Source: Alphaproteobacteria bacterium
GTDB lineage: Bacteria; Pseudomonadota; Alphaproteobacteria; Micavibrionales; Micavibrionaceae
Reading direction: 5' to 3'
NCBI GenBank assembly: GCA_020442385.1
Contig: JAGRKE010000008.1
Coordinates: 1-64,000 of the forward strand
DNA length: 64,000 nt
A model generated the notes under the pieces. The model was not told where the DNA came from and did no database searches. It worked only from the letters and a program-made list of their open reading frames with translations. This document shows, in pieces, positions 54,604 through 63,523 of the stretch (the stretch's first letter is position 1; the number at the start of each line of letters is the position of its first letter). Made by a program: the position numbers and the translations under genes.

Positions 54604-55068
54604 ATGGACATCCGTAAAAAACTCGAAGAGCTGGGCTATGAACTGCCGCAGGTCGCCGCGCCCGCCGCCAATTATGTGCCTTATATCATTGAGGGCGGTA
54701 TGGTGTTTATCTCCGGCCAAATTCCCTTCCTGAATGGCCAGTCCATGCATCTGGGCCGGGTCGGTGATGATTTGACGCTCGAACAAGGCATAGAGGCTGC
54801 GCGCGCCTGTGCCCTCAACATACTCGCGCAGGCGGATGCGGCCGTAAGCGGGGATTGGTCAAAGATTAAACGCTGCGTGAAGCTAGGCGGATTTGTGAAT
54901 TGCACGCCGGATTTTACCGACCACCCAAAAGTCATTAACGGCGCATCGGATTTAATCGGGGAGGTTTTGGGCGAAGCCGGAAAACACACCCGTTTTGCCG
55001 TGGGCGCGTCGAGCCTGCCGCTCGGCGTTGCGGTGGAAATCGAAGCGATCTTTACGCTTAAGGCTTAA
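54604..55068 (+). CDS. RidA/YjgF-family enamine/imine deaminase
   Basis: Clears reactive enamines formed by PLP enzymes, releasing ammonia. The 154-aa protein has EGGMVFISGQIPFLNG, a variant of the RidA core, and FTDHPKVINGASDLIGEVLGEAGKHTRFAVGASSLPLGVAVEIEA with the conserved Arg and Pro-Leu-Gly turn. It is slightly longer than typical RidA and may belong to a YjgF subgroup. It converges with the response regulator gene by 4 bases. Confidence 0.9.
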   Translation: MDIRKKLEELGYELPQVAAPAANYVPYIIEGGMVFISGQIPFLNGQSMHLGRVGDDLTLEQGIEAARACALNILAQADAAVSGDWSKIKRCVKLGGFVNCTPDFTDHPKVINGASDLIGEVLGEAGKHTRFAVGASSLPLGVAVEIEAIFTLKA

Positions 55069-55931
55069 GATTTATCCCAGCTTTTAAACATCTCCATGGC
55101 CTCATCACGGCCGATCTGGGTATATTCAGCGCTTTCGCGCTGGCCCATATTTTGCCGCGCCGCCTCTTCACCGCGGTCACGAATATGACGAATTTCATCA
55201 TGGGTCAGCGCATAGTAAATCTTTTTAATCCCGACGCTGGCAATTAGGGCCTGACCCATCATAGTCGGCTCGGAGCTGCAATACAGCGTGCAATCGGACA
55301 GATCGCCCCGGCTCAAACGCTCCGCCGCTTGGCGGATCGCCATTACCTCCGCATGCGCGGTCGGGTCCATGCGCGAGGCGCGGCCATTGACGCCCTCACC
55401 CAAAATTTTTCCATCCGCACCCGTAACAATCGCGCCATACGGACCACCCTTGCCCGAAGACACATTCTTAATCGCCATATCAATCACCTTGGCCATCAAG
55501 ATTTGAGGACTATAGGTTGCGGGTTCGCGCGCCTCCACCGCCAGCGCGGACGGGTTAAACCCCCGGCGCTTTAAAATGCGCTCCACAGTTTCAATAAGGC
55601 GTTTAGGCTCTACAGGTTTTTGCAAAACACGCTGCACGCCCAGCGCATTGGCCTCGGTTAATATATCGCTCGATTGATCACCCGTAATCACAACCACGGG
55701 CAAATCAATGCCTTGCGCAACCAGATGTTTTACAAATTCAAACCCGCCCTTGGGCGCCATATTGATATCAACCAGCGCCAGATCAATATCATGGGCGCGG
55801 ATACGCTCAATCGCCTCTTGCCCGTCACTAACGCCGTGAATTTTATAGCCCTGCGTTTGCAGGATGCCACTCATCAGGTCGCGGCTGACCTGATTATCCT
55901 CGGCAATCAAAATATGAATAAAATCGCTCAT
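55065..55931 (-). CDS. Response regulator receiver fused to a deaminase-like domain lacking the zinc cysteines
   Basis: The 288-aa protein has an N-terminal receiver with Glu11/Asp12, phospho-acceptor Asp55 (ALVDINM), Thr83 and Lys105, so it can probably be phosphorylated. From about residue 140 it resembles cytidine/guanine deaminases: GPYGAIVTGADGKILGEG and the zinc His/catalytic Glu pair HAE (193-195). The next motif, normally EPCPMC, reads EPTMMG (221-226): both zinc Cys are replaced. Cys214 and Cys218 lie close but out of place. It may be a non-catalytic sensor or output module. No histidine kinase is nearby. It converges on the RidA-like gene. Confidence 0.82.
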   Translation of the reverse strand: MSDFIHILIAEDNQVSRDLMSGILQTQGYKIHGVSDGQEAIERIRAHDIDLALVDINMAPKGGFEFVKHLVAQGIDLPVVVITGDQSSDILTEANALGVQRVLQKPVEPKRLIETVERILKRRGFNPSALAVEAREPATYSPQILMAKVIDMAIKNVSSGKGGPYGAIVTGADGKILGEGVNGRASRMDPTAHAEVMAIRQAAERLSRGDLSDCTLYCSSEPTMMGQALIASVGIKKIYYALTHDEIRHIRDRGEEAARQNMGQRESAEYTQIGRDEAMEMFKSWDKS

Positions 55932-55997
55932 GCGCTCGCTTGCGTATCGTTAAAATTCCACTTACCCTATTTAAGCATAAAAACGTAAGGGCCGATA

Positions 55998-56726
55998 ATG
56001 CTTTCATTCTTATCCAACACTCAAACACAGCGCGCTGGCGAGCGCGGTAGCGTTCTGATTATTATTTTTGTGGCGGTTGCCCTGTTTGCCGCACTCAGTT
56101 TTACCGTTGCCGATATCATGCGCTCGGGCGATCCCAATATGATGGCTGAAGAACAGGCCAAGCTTTTTGCCGATGAGCTTTTGAATGACGCGCAAAATTT
56201 TCGTTTGGCCGTGCAGGATATGAAGATCTCAAATGGCTGCGCCGACACCGATATCAGCTTTGCCAACAACATTATCGCCGGTTATGAGCATACGCCAGAG
56301 GCGCCGGACACGTGCAAAGTTTTCAATGCGGCAGGCGGCGGGATGAATTTTATAAAACCCAGCGCCGACATGTTTGATCCGAATTTTGCCAGCGTCGCAC
56401 CAAGTTTTTACGAGCGCTGGGTATTTGTAGGAAATACCCTTGTAACAGATATAGGCACGACAGCACCTGAGCTCATGGCAACTGTTTCGTTCCTTCGTTT
56501 GGGAATTTGTGAGGCGATCAATGACCGCGCCGGAGTTCCCAACCCTCCGCCTGTGGTCAATCTTGGTGGGTTTCCTTTGGTCTTTACAGGAACATATACT
56601 TCTACAACAACGCTTGGAACGGGCGCGCATAGCGCTCTGGCCAATAAACCTTTTTCATGCTTGCAACTGGGGAATACTTTGAGCGCCGGCTCGTATGTTT
56701 TTAACTACGCCCTTATCTCACGGTAG
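55998..56726 (+). CDS. Pseudopilin-like secreted protein
   Basis: Not assigned to a named family. The 242-aa protein begins with a short polar leader and a hydrophobic segment after ERGSVLIIIFVAVALFAALSF, like the N-terminus of type IV pilin-like or type II secretion pseudopilins. The rest is a Cys-containing extracellular-type domain. It resembles the protein that starts at 63524, with the ERG(S/N) + hydrophobic helix and a conserved DISFAN/DIRFAN segment, so they are paralogues. Neither is near a prepilin peptidase or secretion operon. Confidence 0.62.
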   Translation: MLSFLSNTQTQRAGERGSVLIIIFVAVALFAALSFTVADIMRSGDPNMMAEEQAKLFADELLNDAQNFRLAVQDMKISNGCADTDISFANNIIAGYEHTPEAPDTCKVFNAAGGGMNFIKPSADMFDPNFASVAPSFYERWVFVGNTLVTDIGTTAPELMATVSFLRLGICEAINDRAGVPNPPPVVNLGGFPLVFTGTYTSTTTLGTGAHSALANKPFSCLQLGNTLSAGSYVFNYALISR

Positions 56727-56742
56727 ATCATTTTAGGACTGT

Positions 56743-59064
56743 TTAATCGGCGTTTTCTTCCGCCGTATCTTCAGGTTCTTCCTGCGAAGCAGAGCGCTCC
56801 GGCGCATCTTCGAATTCAAACGTTAGCGCCTTGTCTTTATAATCAACAACGACAAGGCCGCCATCAGCAAGCTTACCGAACAGAATTTCCTCAGCCAGCG
56901 GACGCTTGACCTCTTCTTGAATAATGCGCGCGAGCGGACGTGCGCCCATCGCCGGATCATACCCCTTCTCGGCCAGATATTTGCGCGCGGCTTCGGTCAG
57001 ATCAATCGTGACATGCTTATCGGCGAGCTGCGCCTCCAGTTGGATGACGAATTTATCGACGACCTTCTCCACCGTTTCAGGGCGCAGGTTCTGGAAGGGC
57101 ACAATCGCATCGAGGCGGTTGCGGAATTCCGGCGCGAACATGCGGGTAATCGCTTCGTTATCAGCGTAGCTTTCGACGTCATCACCGACGCTGCGGCCAA
57201 AGCCCACCGGCGTTTTGGCGATATCGGATGCGCCCGCGTTGGTGGTCATGATCAAAATCACATTGCGGAAATCAATAACCTTACCGTTATTATCGGTCAG
57301 CTTGCCGTAATCCATCACCTGCAAAAGGATGTTAAACAGATCGGGGTGCGCCTTCTCAATCTCATCAAGCAGCAACACACAATGCGGGTGATGATCAATC
57401 TTGTCAGTCAGCAAGCCGCCCTGCTCGAACCCCACATAACCGGGCGGCGTTCCGATAAGGCGGGAGACGCTGTGGCGCTCCATATATTCGGACATATCAA
57501 AACGGATCAGCTCGATCCCCATCGTCTTAGAAAGCTGCCTTGCAACCTCGGTCTTACCCACCCCAGTCGGGCCGGAGAAGAGATAAGAGCCAATCGGCTT
57601 TTCAGGATCGCGAAGGCCCGCACGGGCCATTTTGATGGAATCGGTGAGCACGTCGATCGCTTTATCCTGATCATAAACCATAGTCTTCAGATCACGCTCC
57701 AGCGTTTGCAGCGCTTCCTTATCATCCTTGGTCATGGATTTGGCGGGAATGCGGGCAATGGCAGCAACCACGCCTTCAATATCGCGCTCGGTAATTTCTT
57801 TCTTGCGCTGATCGGGTTTGACCAGCATCTGCGCCGCGCCAACCTCATCAATAATATCAATCGCCTTATCGGGCAGTTTGCGATCACCCATATATTGATC
57901 GGAAAGCTCCACAGCCGCCTTGATCGCCGCGTCCGTGTAGGTCACGCCGTGATGCTTCTCGTAATAGGGTTTCAGGCCCATCAAAATGGCAATCGCGTCT
58001 TCAACGCTAGGTTCATAGACATCAATCTTCTGGAAGCGGCGCACGAGCGCGCGGTCCTTCTCGAAATAATTGCGGTATTCTTTGTAGGTGGTCGAACCCA
58101 TGCAGCGCAGCGTGCCGTTGGAAAGCGCGGGCTTCAGCAAGTTTGACGCATCCATCGCCCCGCCGGAGGTCGCGCCCGCGCCGATCACGGTATGAATCTC
58201 ATCAATGAAGAGGATCGAGCCGTCAATCTGCTCCAACTCTTGCAAAACCGCTTTAATGCGTTCCTCAAAATCGCCGCGATAGCGCGTTCCGGCCAGCAAC
58301 GAGCCCATATCGAGCGAGAAAATTGTTGCGTCATTCAGTACTTCAGGAACTTCTTTTTCAACGATTTTTTTGGCCAGCCCTTCGGCAATCGCCGTCTTAC
58401 CAACACCCGGATCACCGACAAAAAGCGGGTTGTTTTTCGAACGGCGGCAGAGCACCTGAATCGCGCGCTCAACTTCCTTGTCACGGCCAATCAGCACATC
58501 GATCTTACCCTCTTTGGCTTTGTCATTCAGATTGACGCAATAGGAATCGAGCGCTTCTTGCCCGCTCTTAATATTCGGGCCATCATCATTATCAACGCCT
58601 TTGGGCGTGCGGCCCGTGTCATTTTGTGAAGGCACTTTGGCAATGCCGTGGGAAATATAATTCACCGCATCAAAGCGGGTCATGTCTTGTTCTTGCAGGA
58701 AGAAGACAGCGTGGCTTTCGCGCTCGGAAAACAGGGCGACCAAAACATTCGCACCCGTAACCTCTTCACGGCCAGAGCTTTGCACATGGATCGCCGCACG
58801 CTGTAACACGCGCTGGAAGGCCGTGGTCGGGGTAGATTCTTCGGCGTCTTTATTCACCAGATAGGTCAACTCGCTTTGGATATAAATCGCGAGCTTATCG
58901 CGCAAATCCGCCAGCGTAATGCCGCAAGAGCGCAGCACCGCCATCGCATCCTGATCTTCGGTCAGGGCGAACAGCAAATGCTCCAGCGTCGCATATTCGT
59001 GGTGATGCTCATTGGCGACGGCTAAGGCTTTATGAAGGGTTTGTTCTAGATTACGAGATAACAT
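56743..59064 (-). CDS. clpA: ATP-dependent Clp protease ATP-binding subunit ClpA
   Basis: AAA+ unfoldase that feeds substrates to ClpP. The 773-aa protein has the double Clp-N domain (1-145), first AAA domain with Walker A GDPGVGKT (217-224) and second with GPTGVGKT (498-505), FIDEIHT and the C-terminal D2 small domain. The tail is Glu/Asp-rich ([12 protein letters not shown]). It follows clpS at a distance: a DUF305 gene lies between, all on the minus strand, so the three may be one transcript. Confidence 0.97.
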   Translation of the reverse strand: MLSRNLEQTLHKALAVANEHHHEYATLEHLLFALTEDQDAMAVLRSCGITLADLRDKLAIYIQSELTYLVNKDAEESTPTTAFQRVLQRAAIHVQSSGREEVTGANVLVALFSERESHAVFFLQEQDMTRFDAVNYISHGIAKVPSQNDTGRTPKGVDNDDGPNIKSGQEALDSYCVNLNDKAKEGKIDVLIGRDKEVERAIQVLCRRSKNNPLFVGDPGVGKTAIAEGLAKKIVEKEVPEVLNDATIFSLDMGSLLAGTRYRGDFEERIKAVLQELEQIDGSILFIDEIHTVIGAGATSGGAMDASNLLKPALSNGTLRCMGSTTYKEYRNYFEKDRALVRRFQKIDVYEPSVEDAIAILMGLKPYYEKHHGVTYTDAAIKAAVELSDQYMGDRKLPDKAIDIIDEVGAAQMLVKPDQRKKEITERDIEGVVAAIARIPAKSMTKDDKEALQTLERDLKTMVYDQDKAIDVLTDSIKMARAGLRDPEKPIGSYLFSGPTGVGKTEVARQLSKTMGIELIRFDMSEYMERHSVSRLIGTPPGYVGFEQGGLLTDKIDHHPHCVLLLDEIEKAHPDLFNILLQVMDYGKLTDNNGKVIDFRNVILIMTTNAGASDIAKTPVGFGRSVGDDVESYADNEAITRMFAPEFRNRLDAIVPFQNLRPETVEKVVDKFVIQLEAQLADKHVTIDLTEAARKYLAEKGYDPAMGARPLARIIQEEVKRPLAEEILFGKLADGGLVVVDYKDKALTFEFEDAPERSASQEEPEDTAEENAD

Positions 59065-59081
59065 AGATTTATTCTAGCATT

Positions 59082-59095
59082 CCTGCCTTGGCAGG
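59082..59095. repeat. Short palindrome between the DUF305 gene and clpA
   Basis: CCTGCC and GGCAGG are arranged as an inverted repeat with a 2-base centre, flanked by ATT and TCATC. It resembles short palindromes often scattered between alphaproteobacterial genes. No T run, so not a classic terminator. Confidence 0.35.
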
Positions 59096-59125
59096 TCATC
59101 GAAAAAAATGCACCCGGCGCGGCTA

Positions 59126-59875
59126 TTAGTGCATCATGGCAGACATATCCATGTGATGCATCATGCCGCCCATACCATGCACCATGGAGGGATCAATTTT
59201 GATCTCATCCGCATTGCCCGGATAGGTGTCTATGATATCGTGCATAAGCTGAATTTCCTGCGCTTGGTCACGCAAAACATCCAGACACATAAGCCTTACA
59301 TAGCCGTTATTGGCATTCGGATCATCGAGATAATCATTGCACATCATCAAGGCCCCTTCGTGATGCACAATCATCGCCTTGGCAAAGCGGACATCTTCAG
59401 CCGAAACCACATCATCGCCGCGAAAAACGGATTGGATAGGCGGCATCGGCGCGCGCATAAAACGCTGGTTCATCGCCAGGTATCTGGTTGCCACCTGATG
59501 GCGTTCCGGCGCAGCGCCCTTAAAAGAAATTTTTGAGATCAAATCTTTGACCGTATCGAGCATCGAAATTTCAAAGGTTTGATTGCGTATGATGCCTTTG
59601 GCGAGGGATTGCAAACGTCGGCTGGATTTTTTCGGGCTAGCAAGATACTCATTCGACATACTGAGCGCCCCGGCATGGTGCGGGCGCATACCGTTGATAA
59701 ACTTCATATCGGAGTCATAATTGGCAGGGCTGTATTGCTCGTACCATTTGGTCGTAAATTTTGGAGTATGGCCGTCATAATCCGGCTCAATCTGCGATTC
59801 CGCACGCGCTGCTATGCTCATCGAAAAAAAGGCAAACGCCGCCAGCATACATAAAGAGAGAAATTGTCTTGTCAT
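59126..59875 (-). CDS. DUF305 (putative copper/metal-responsive) secreted protein
   Basis: The 249-aa protein has a signal peptide (about 1-25) and two DUF305-like ferritin-fold helices with conserved His: GMRPHHAGALSMSNEYL and AMIVHHEGALMMCNDYL. The end is rich in His and Met (MVHGMGGMMHHMDMSAMMH), which suggests metal binding. DUF305 proteins are often found with copper resistance genes; no such cluster is next to it here. The ATG at 59875 has AGGA about 9 bases upstream. Sits between clpS and clpA on the same strand. Confidence 0.87.
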   Translation of the reverse strand: MTRQFLSLCMLAAFAFFSMSIAARAESQIEPDYDGHTPKFTTKWYEQYSPANYDSDMKFINGMRPHHAGALSMSNEYLASPKKSSRRLQSLAKGIIRNQTFEISMLDTVKDLISKISFKGAAPERHQVATRYLAMNQRFMRAPMPPIQSVFRGDDVVSAEDVRFAKAMIVHHEGALMMCNDYLDDPNANNGYVRLMCLDVLRDQAQEIQLMHDIIDTYPGNADEIKIDPSMVHGMGGMMHHMDMSAMMH

Positions 59876-59959
59876 TAACCACAATCCTGTTTTTTGAAAA
59901 AGCCTTTCAAACAGGATTTCGCACCTTTAGGGCGCAAAGTTACAAGGGATGAATAAATA

Positions 59960-60301
59960 TTATTCCTTCTCCATCGTGCATTGGAGAGGCTGTTCATTCG
60001 CCGCAGCGAAATCCATGACCTGCGCAACTTTGGTCTCGGCAATTTCATAGGTAAAAACGCCGCAAACGCCCACGCCACGGCGATGCACTTGCATCATGAT
60101 ATCGGTGGCTTCTTGACGGTTCTTTGTAAAGAATTTCTCCAGAACGTGAACCACGAATTCCATGGGTGTGTAGTCGTCATTGAGCAGCAAAACTTTGTAC
60201 ATAGACGGCTTTTTGGTTTTGGGACGTGTCTTCAGCGCCAAGCCGGTTTCATGCTCGCCCTGCCCGCCATCGTTGCTGTAATCGGGCGGGTTATCGCTCA
60301 T
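59960..60301 (-). CDS. clpS: ATP-dependent Clp protease adaptor ClpS
   Basis: Recognises N-degron substrates and delivers them to ClpA. The 113-aa protein has a variable acidic N-terminus and the ClpS core [24 protein letters not shown], with [24 protein letters not shown]. The frame is open to 60334; I chose the second Met at 60301 as the usual start (MSDN), though no clear ribosome binding site precedes it. It works with Aat and ClpA, both in this window. Confidence 0.95.
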   Translation of the reverse strand: MSDNPPDYSNDGGQGEHETGLALKTRPKTKKPSMYKVLLLNDDYTPMEFVVHVLEKFFTKNRQEATDIMMQVHRRGVGVCGVFTYEIAETKVAQVMDFAAANEQPLQCTMEKE

Positions 60302-60432
60302 CGTGATCAGGAATGGAAATTTATCCTCTAGCATCAGCCAAACACCAAAAATGTGCCTTTCTTTGAACCTATATAGATTTGTACGCTACAGTATCAATTG
60401 TACCAGAAAACGGGCAAGAGAGAATAGAAAAA

Positions 60433-61119
60433 TCAAAGATTTGGCTGGCCGAGATCTAAATCGTTTTCACCGTATTCACGCCATAAAAAGGGATCGATGG
60501 CAGCAATACCATTTGTTCCGGCAAAAGCTGCATCATTGGGATCAATATTAAAAAGCTCTTTGTAATAATTCACTTCCGTAATAATTGTCGCCTCGTCTTT
60601 GTTTAGTTCCCGCGCTAGTAAGCGCTTCGTTGCCGGAATGAAGTCGTTATAAATGGAATGCATAATTTTTGCAGTATCGGCGTTATTAGCGGAAACAGAA
60701 GAAAATTGTTCTTTTACATTTTGCAGTAAAGATGGCTTGCTCAAATTTGCGTTGGCACACAAAACCATATCAATATTCTCAAACCCTGTTTCTGAGATAG
60801 CCAAAGCCTTTACAGCAACACCGTTAAAATCCAGTTCTTCTAGCCACCCTTGTTTATACAAAGACAGAAAACCGTAGATTTCATAGAGCGTATTCCAGGC
60901 TGCTGAAGATAGATTTTTCGCGAATCCCAGAACTTCTTGTGTATTTTTAACCTGATCGGGCATTCGTGTTTTAAGATAATCAACTTGTCCTTGTGTGAAG
61001 CGAACCGCCTCCAATGAATCCAGAACAGTTTTTTTGTTCAGACTAAGATCATCCTGCGCATTCTCTTTGAAAAGATTTTTGGTGAAATCTCTCCACTCAT
61101 CCCAATTTGCAAAATCCAT
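60433..61119 (-). CDS. Hypothetical protein, 228 aa
   Basis: Not recognised. The protein looks mostly helical, without signal peptide, and is acidic. Features include an N-terminal charged region (FANWDEWRDFTKNLFKENAQ), long helices and a C-terminal ITEVNYYKELFNIDPNDAAF stretch. It is preceded on the minus strand by the phasin gene with a terminator between them. Its relation to polyhydroxyalkanoate metabolism is unsupported. Confidence 0.6.
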   Translation of the reverse strand: MDFANWDEWRDFTKNLFKENAQDDLSLNKKTVLDSLEAVRFTQGQVDYLKTRMPDQVKNTQEVLGFAKNLSSAAWNTLYEIYGFLSLYKQGWLEELDFNGVAVKALAISETGFENIDMVLCANANLSKPSLLQNVKEQFSSVSANNADTAKIMHSIYNDFIPATKRLLARELNKDEATIITEVNYYKELFNIDPNDAAFAGTNGIAAIDPFLWREYGENDLDLGQPNL

Positions 61120-61194
61120 GGCCTTGCCTCATATACTCTATAAAACTTGATTTAAGTTATGAAAAATAACAATTTTTTAGGAAAAAGGCAAGAA

Positions 61195-61231
61195 AAAACC
61201 CCGCCGCTCGGTTAGAAGAGGGCGGGGTTTT
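61195..61231. terminator. Strong GC-rich terminator after the phasin gene
   Basis: AAAACCCCGCC (61195-61205) pairs with GGCGGGGTTTT (61221-61231), an 11-bp stem around a 15-base loop. It lies 18 bases after the phasin stop and would end that transcript. It works on both strands. Confidence 0.9.
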
Positions 61232-61249
61232 AAACCTTATGGGGAAAGC

Positions 61250-61777
61250 TTATGCAGCCATAGACTGTGAAGTTTTGGCCACTTGCTCGTTGATCGGCTC
61301 AGAAGCTTCTGTCAGAAGCTTCACGCTCATTTCAGAGATTTTGGTCGCATTGCTCATAAAATCATCGAAATTCGCCTGCGCGATTTTGTTTTGTGTTTCT
61401 GTGAATTCGTTCAAGGTCTTCACGCCCAGAACCTCTTTCATGTACTGGGTTTGCTTTTGCGCTGAATCCTGCGCTAGCTGCATGCTTGCGCGAACGATCT
61501 CTTCAAAACCCTTGGCGAAGATCGTGCCGGATTTTACGAATGCTTCATAGCTCTCGCGGCTGGCCGTGTTGCTGCCTTTCAAAAACTCTTCAAACTGCTT
61601 TGTTGTCTGTGCCATTGTAGTCTCCATCTTTAGTGGTTGCTCTTGTACGCGTTTTTGTGTGTTTGAAACCGCCTGTTTCGCTGTTTCTGCAGTGGTTTTC
61701 GCGGCTTTTGGCTGTGCCTTTTTCACCGCTTTTTTGGCATTTGAAGCCTTACTCTTTGTGTTTTTCTTCTGAGCCAT
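61250..61777 (-). CDS. Phasin family protein
   Basis: Coats polyhydroxyalkanoate granules or acts in related processes. The 175-aa protein has a Lys/Ala-rich N-terminal tail (about 1-50), then the phasin core: TTKQFEEFLKGSNTASRESYEAFVKSGTIFAKGFEEIVRASMQLAQDSAQ, predicted as amphipathic helices. The basic Ala/Lys-rich tail is like those of PhaP/PhaF-type proteins that also bind DNA. TGC-N3-GCA sites lie upstream. No PHA synthase is in this window. Confidence 0.88.
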   Translation of the reverse strand: MAQKKNTKSKASNAKKAVKKAQPKAAKTTAETAKQAVSNTQKRVQEQPLKMETTMAQTTKQFEEFLKGSNTASRESYEAFVKSGTIFAKGFEEIVRASMQLAQDSAQKQTQYMKEVLGVKTLNEFTETQNKIAQANFDDFMSNATKISEMSVKLLTEASEPINEQVAKTSQSMAA

Positions 61778-62099
61778 AATTCTTGTTATGCCTTTGATTT
61801 TATTGGCCTAAAGCACAAAATAATGAAAATAGTTATTTTCAATAATTATTGCACTGCACAATTATAGTTTTAACACGCATAACCGGGGCCTGTCAACGAT
61901 TTTTTTGCAGTGCACAAAATAAGTTTTACACAGAGACCGCAACGCAAACGTGGACAAAAAGTTCCATTAACGCTACTATAATATTTGTTGTGTATTCTAG
62001 ACTCTAGTTACCAAAATCATTCGTGACGTTTTTATCATAAAATCCGCCCGTTTTCTCTTCAGGGGCATCCGTCACAAATACATTAAAAAGAGCCCGCGC
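61778..62099. other. 322-bp AT-rich divergent region between phasin and D,D-carboxypeptidase genes
   Basis: No gene visible. It carries both promoters. TATAAT at 61977-61982 is a candidate -10 for the plus-strand carboxypeptidase gene, but the nearest -35-like TGGACA is 20 bases away. The half nearer the phasin gene holds two TGC-N3-GCA sites and two copies of GCACAAAATAA (61813-61823 and 61912-61922). Confidence 0.55.
61850..61914. promoter_or_regulatory. Pair of TGC-N3-GCA operator-like sites
   Basis: TGCACTGCACAA begins at 61850 and TGCAGTGCACAA at 61906. Each is a TGC-N3-GCA dyad followed by CAA and an AT-rich stretch. They are 56 bases apart. The pattern resembles the TGC/GCA-containing binding sites described for the PHA repressor PhaR, but this is from memory and the regulator gene is not in the window. 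Confidence 0.5.
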
Positions 62100-63509
62100 A
62101 TGCGACATATGAGAGCCGCAGATCTATCTTCCTTTCTCGGGATTCGCCCGGTTCTTCTCTCTGCGCTGCTGCTCATCTTTTCTCTGACTATTGCCTTGCC
62201 CGCTGGAAATGCGGCCTTTGCCAAAGAAAATCCGCGCTATGCGTCGATTGTTATGGATGCCGATACCGGCATGATCCTGCATCAGCGCTATGCCGACAAG
62301 CAGCTCCACCCCGCATCACTGACCAAAATCATGACGCTCTACATGGTGTTCGAGGCACTTGAGCAGGGCCAGCTGCGCCTGAATGACCGGGTTTATATCT
62401 CAAACCACGCCGCCAGCATGGTACCCAGCAAGCTGGGTCTGGCCGCCGGATCCACCATCCGCGTGCAGGACGCGATTTACGCGCTGGTCACAAAATCCGC
62501 CAATGATATCGCCGTGGCGCTGGCCGAACATCTGGGCCGCTCGGAAAAGAATTTCGCCTATATGATGACCCGCCGTGCGCACGACTTAGGCATGGCAAAC
62601 ACAACGTTTCGTAACGCTTCTGGCCTGCATGACCCGCGCCAGATCAGCAGCGCGCGCGACATGGCCATACTCGCCCGTGTCATTATTCAGGATTACCCCA
62701 GCTACTACCGTTATTTCTCTCGCCGGAACTTCACCTATGCCGGGCATACCTACCGCAATCATAACCGCCTGATGGAAAGCTATAGCGGGATGGACGGTAT
62801 GAAAACCGGCTATATTCAGGCTTCGGGTTTTAACCTCGTTGGTTCTGCCGTACGCGGCAACCGCCGTTTGATCGGCGTAGTTTTTGGCGGACGCACCGCC
62901 GCTTCAAGAAATGCCCACATGGCGACCTTGCTTGATGAGGGGTTCCGCAAAGTACAAGATATCCGCGTGGCCAGCGCGAGCGCGCCTGTGCCACCCAGAA
63001 AACCCGGTATTGTGACGGCAATGAATACATTGCAAAACCTGTCGCCCGCCAGCGGTGTCTCCGCCGGTTCGGCTGATGGATGGACACAGAGCGCCTCTAC
63101 CTTGCAAAACGGCATGTTTGGAAAGCTGATTGGTGAGGGTGATAATGACCCGGCCATTGCCGAGCGCATTGAAACCGGCCTGATGGCGATCAACGCGCAA
63201 AAAGGCCAACCGCAAACACAGACCATCGCCAGCGCCCGCCCGGTTTTGGCTAATTATTCCGCCAGCGCCCCGCGCGCCTGGGCCGTGCAAATCGGTGCCT
63301 TCACCAGCCGCGCCGCAACAGACCAAGCGCTGCGTGACACAGCCAAGATATTGCCGCAGCAATATGCCAGCGCCAATCCGATTATTGCACCGCTGAAGAC
63401 CAAGAATGGCTGGCTGTTTCGCGGACGCCTGAGCGGCTTTACAAAAGAAGAAGCCTTTCAGGCCTGCACGCATTTGAAAGAATGTATGCCTGTCGCCCCT
63501 TATAATTAG
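62100..63509 (+). CDS. D-alanyl-D-alanine carboxypeptidase (PBP5/6-like) with C-terminal SPOR domain
   Basis: Trims the terminal D-Ala from peptidoglycan stem peptides. The 469-aa protein has a signal peptide (about 13-41), the S11 motifs SLTK (Ser73), SAN (133-135) and KTG (235-237), and a Ser/Ala-rich linker. A SPOR domain covers about residues 390-466 (WAVQIGAFTSRAATDQALRDTA... CTHLKECMPV). SPOR binds denuded glycans at septa, so it probably acts in division. It takes the place of the usual membrane-anchoring helix in such enzymes. Confidence 0.93.
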   Translation: MRHMRAADLSSFLGIRPVLLSALLLIFSLTIALPAGNAAFAKENPRYASIVMDADTGMILHQRYADKQLHPASLTKIMTLYMVFEALEQGQLRLNDRVYISNHAASMVPSKLGLAAGSTIRVQDAIYALVTKSANDIAVALAEHLGRSEKNFAYMMTRRAHDLGMANTTFRNASGLHDPRQISSARDMAILARVIIQDYPSYYRYFSRRNFTYAGHTYRNHNRLMESYSGMDGMKTGYIQASGFNLVGSAVRGNRRLIGVVFGGRTAASRNAHMATLLDEGFRKVQDIRVASASAPVPPRKPGIVTAMNTLQNLSPASGVSAGSADGWTQSASTLQNGMFGKLIGEGDNDPAIAERIETGLMAINAQKGQPQTQTIASARPVLANYSASAPRAWAVQIGAFTSRAATDQALRDTAKILPQQYASANPIIAPLKTKNGWLFRGRLSGFTKEEAFQACTHLKECMPVAPYN

Positions 63510-63523
63510 GATTATCCCCTCCC

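Noticed and set aside
54541..54786. Extended N-terminus of the NDUFA12-like protein
   Set aside because: It overlaps the RidA-like gene on the other strand, and NDUFA12 homology starts later.
56917..58146. Long plus-strand open frame (409 codons) inside clpA
   Set aside because: It is the antisense shadow of clpA, with no homology and poor composition. GC-rich codon use opens the reverse strand.
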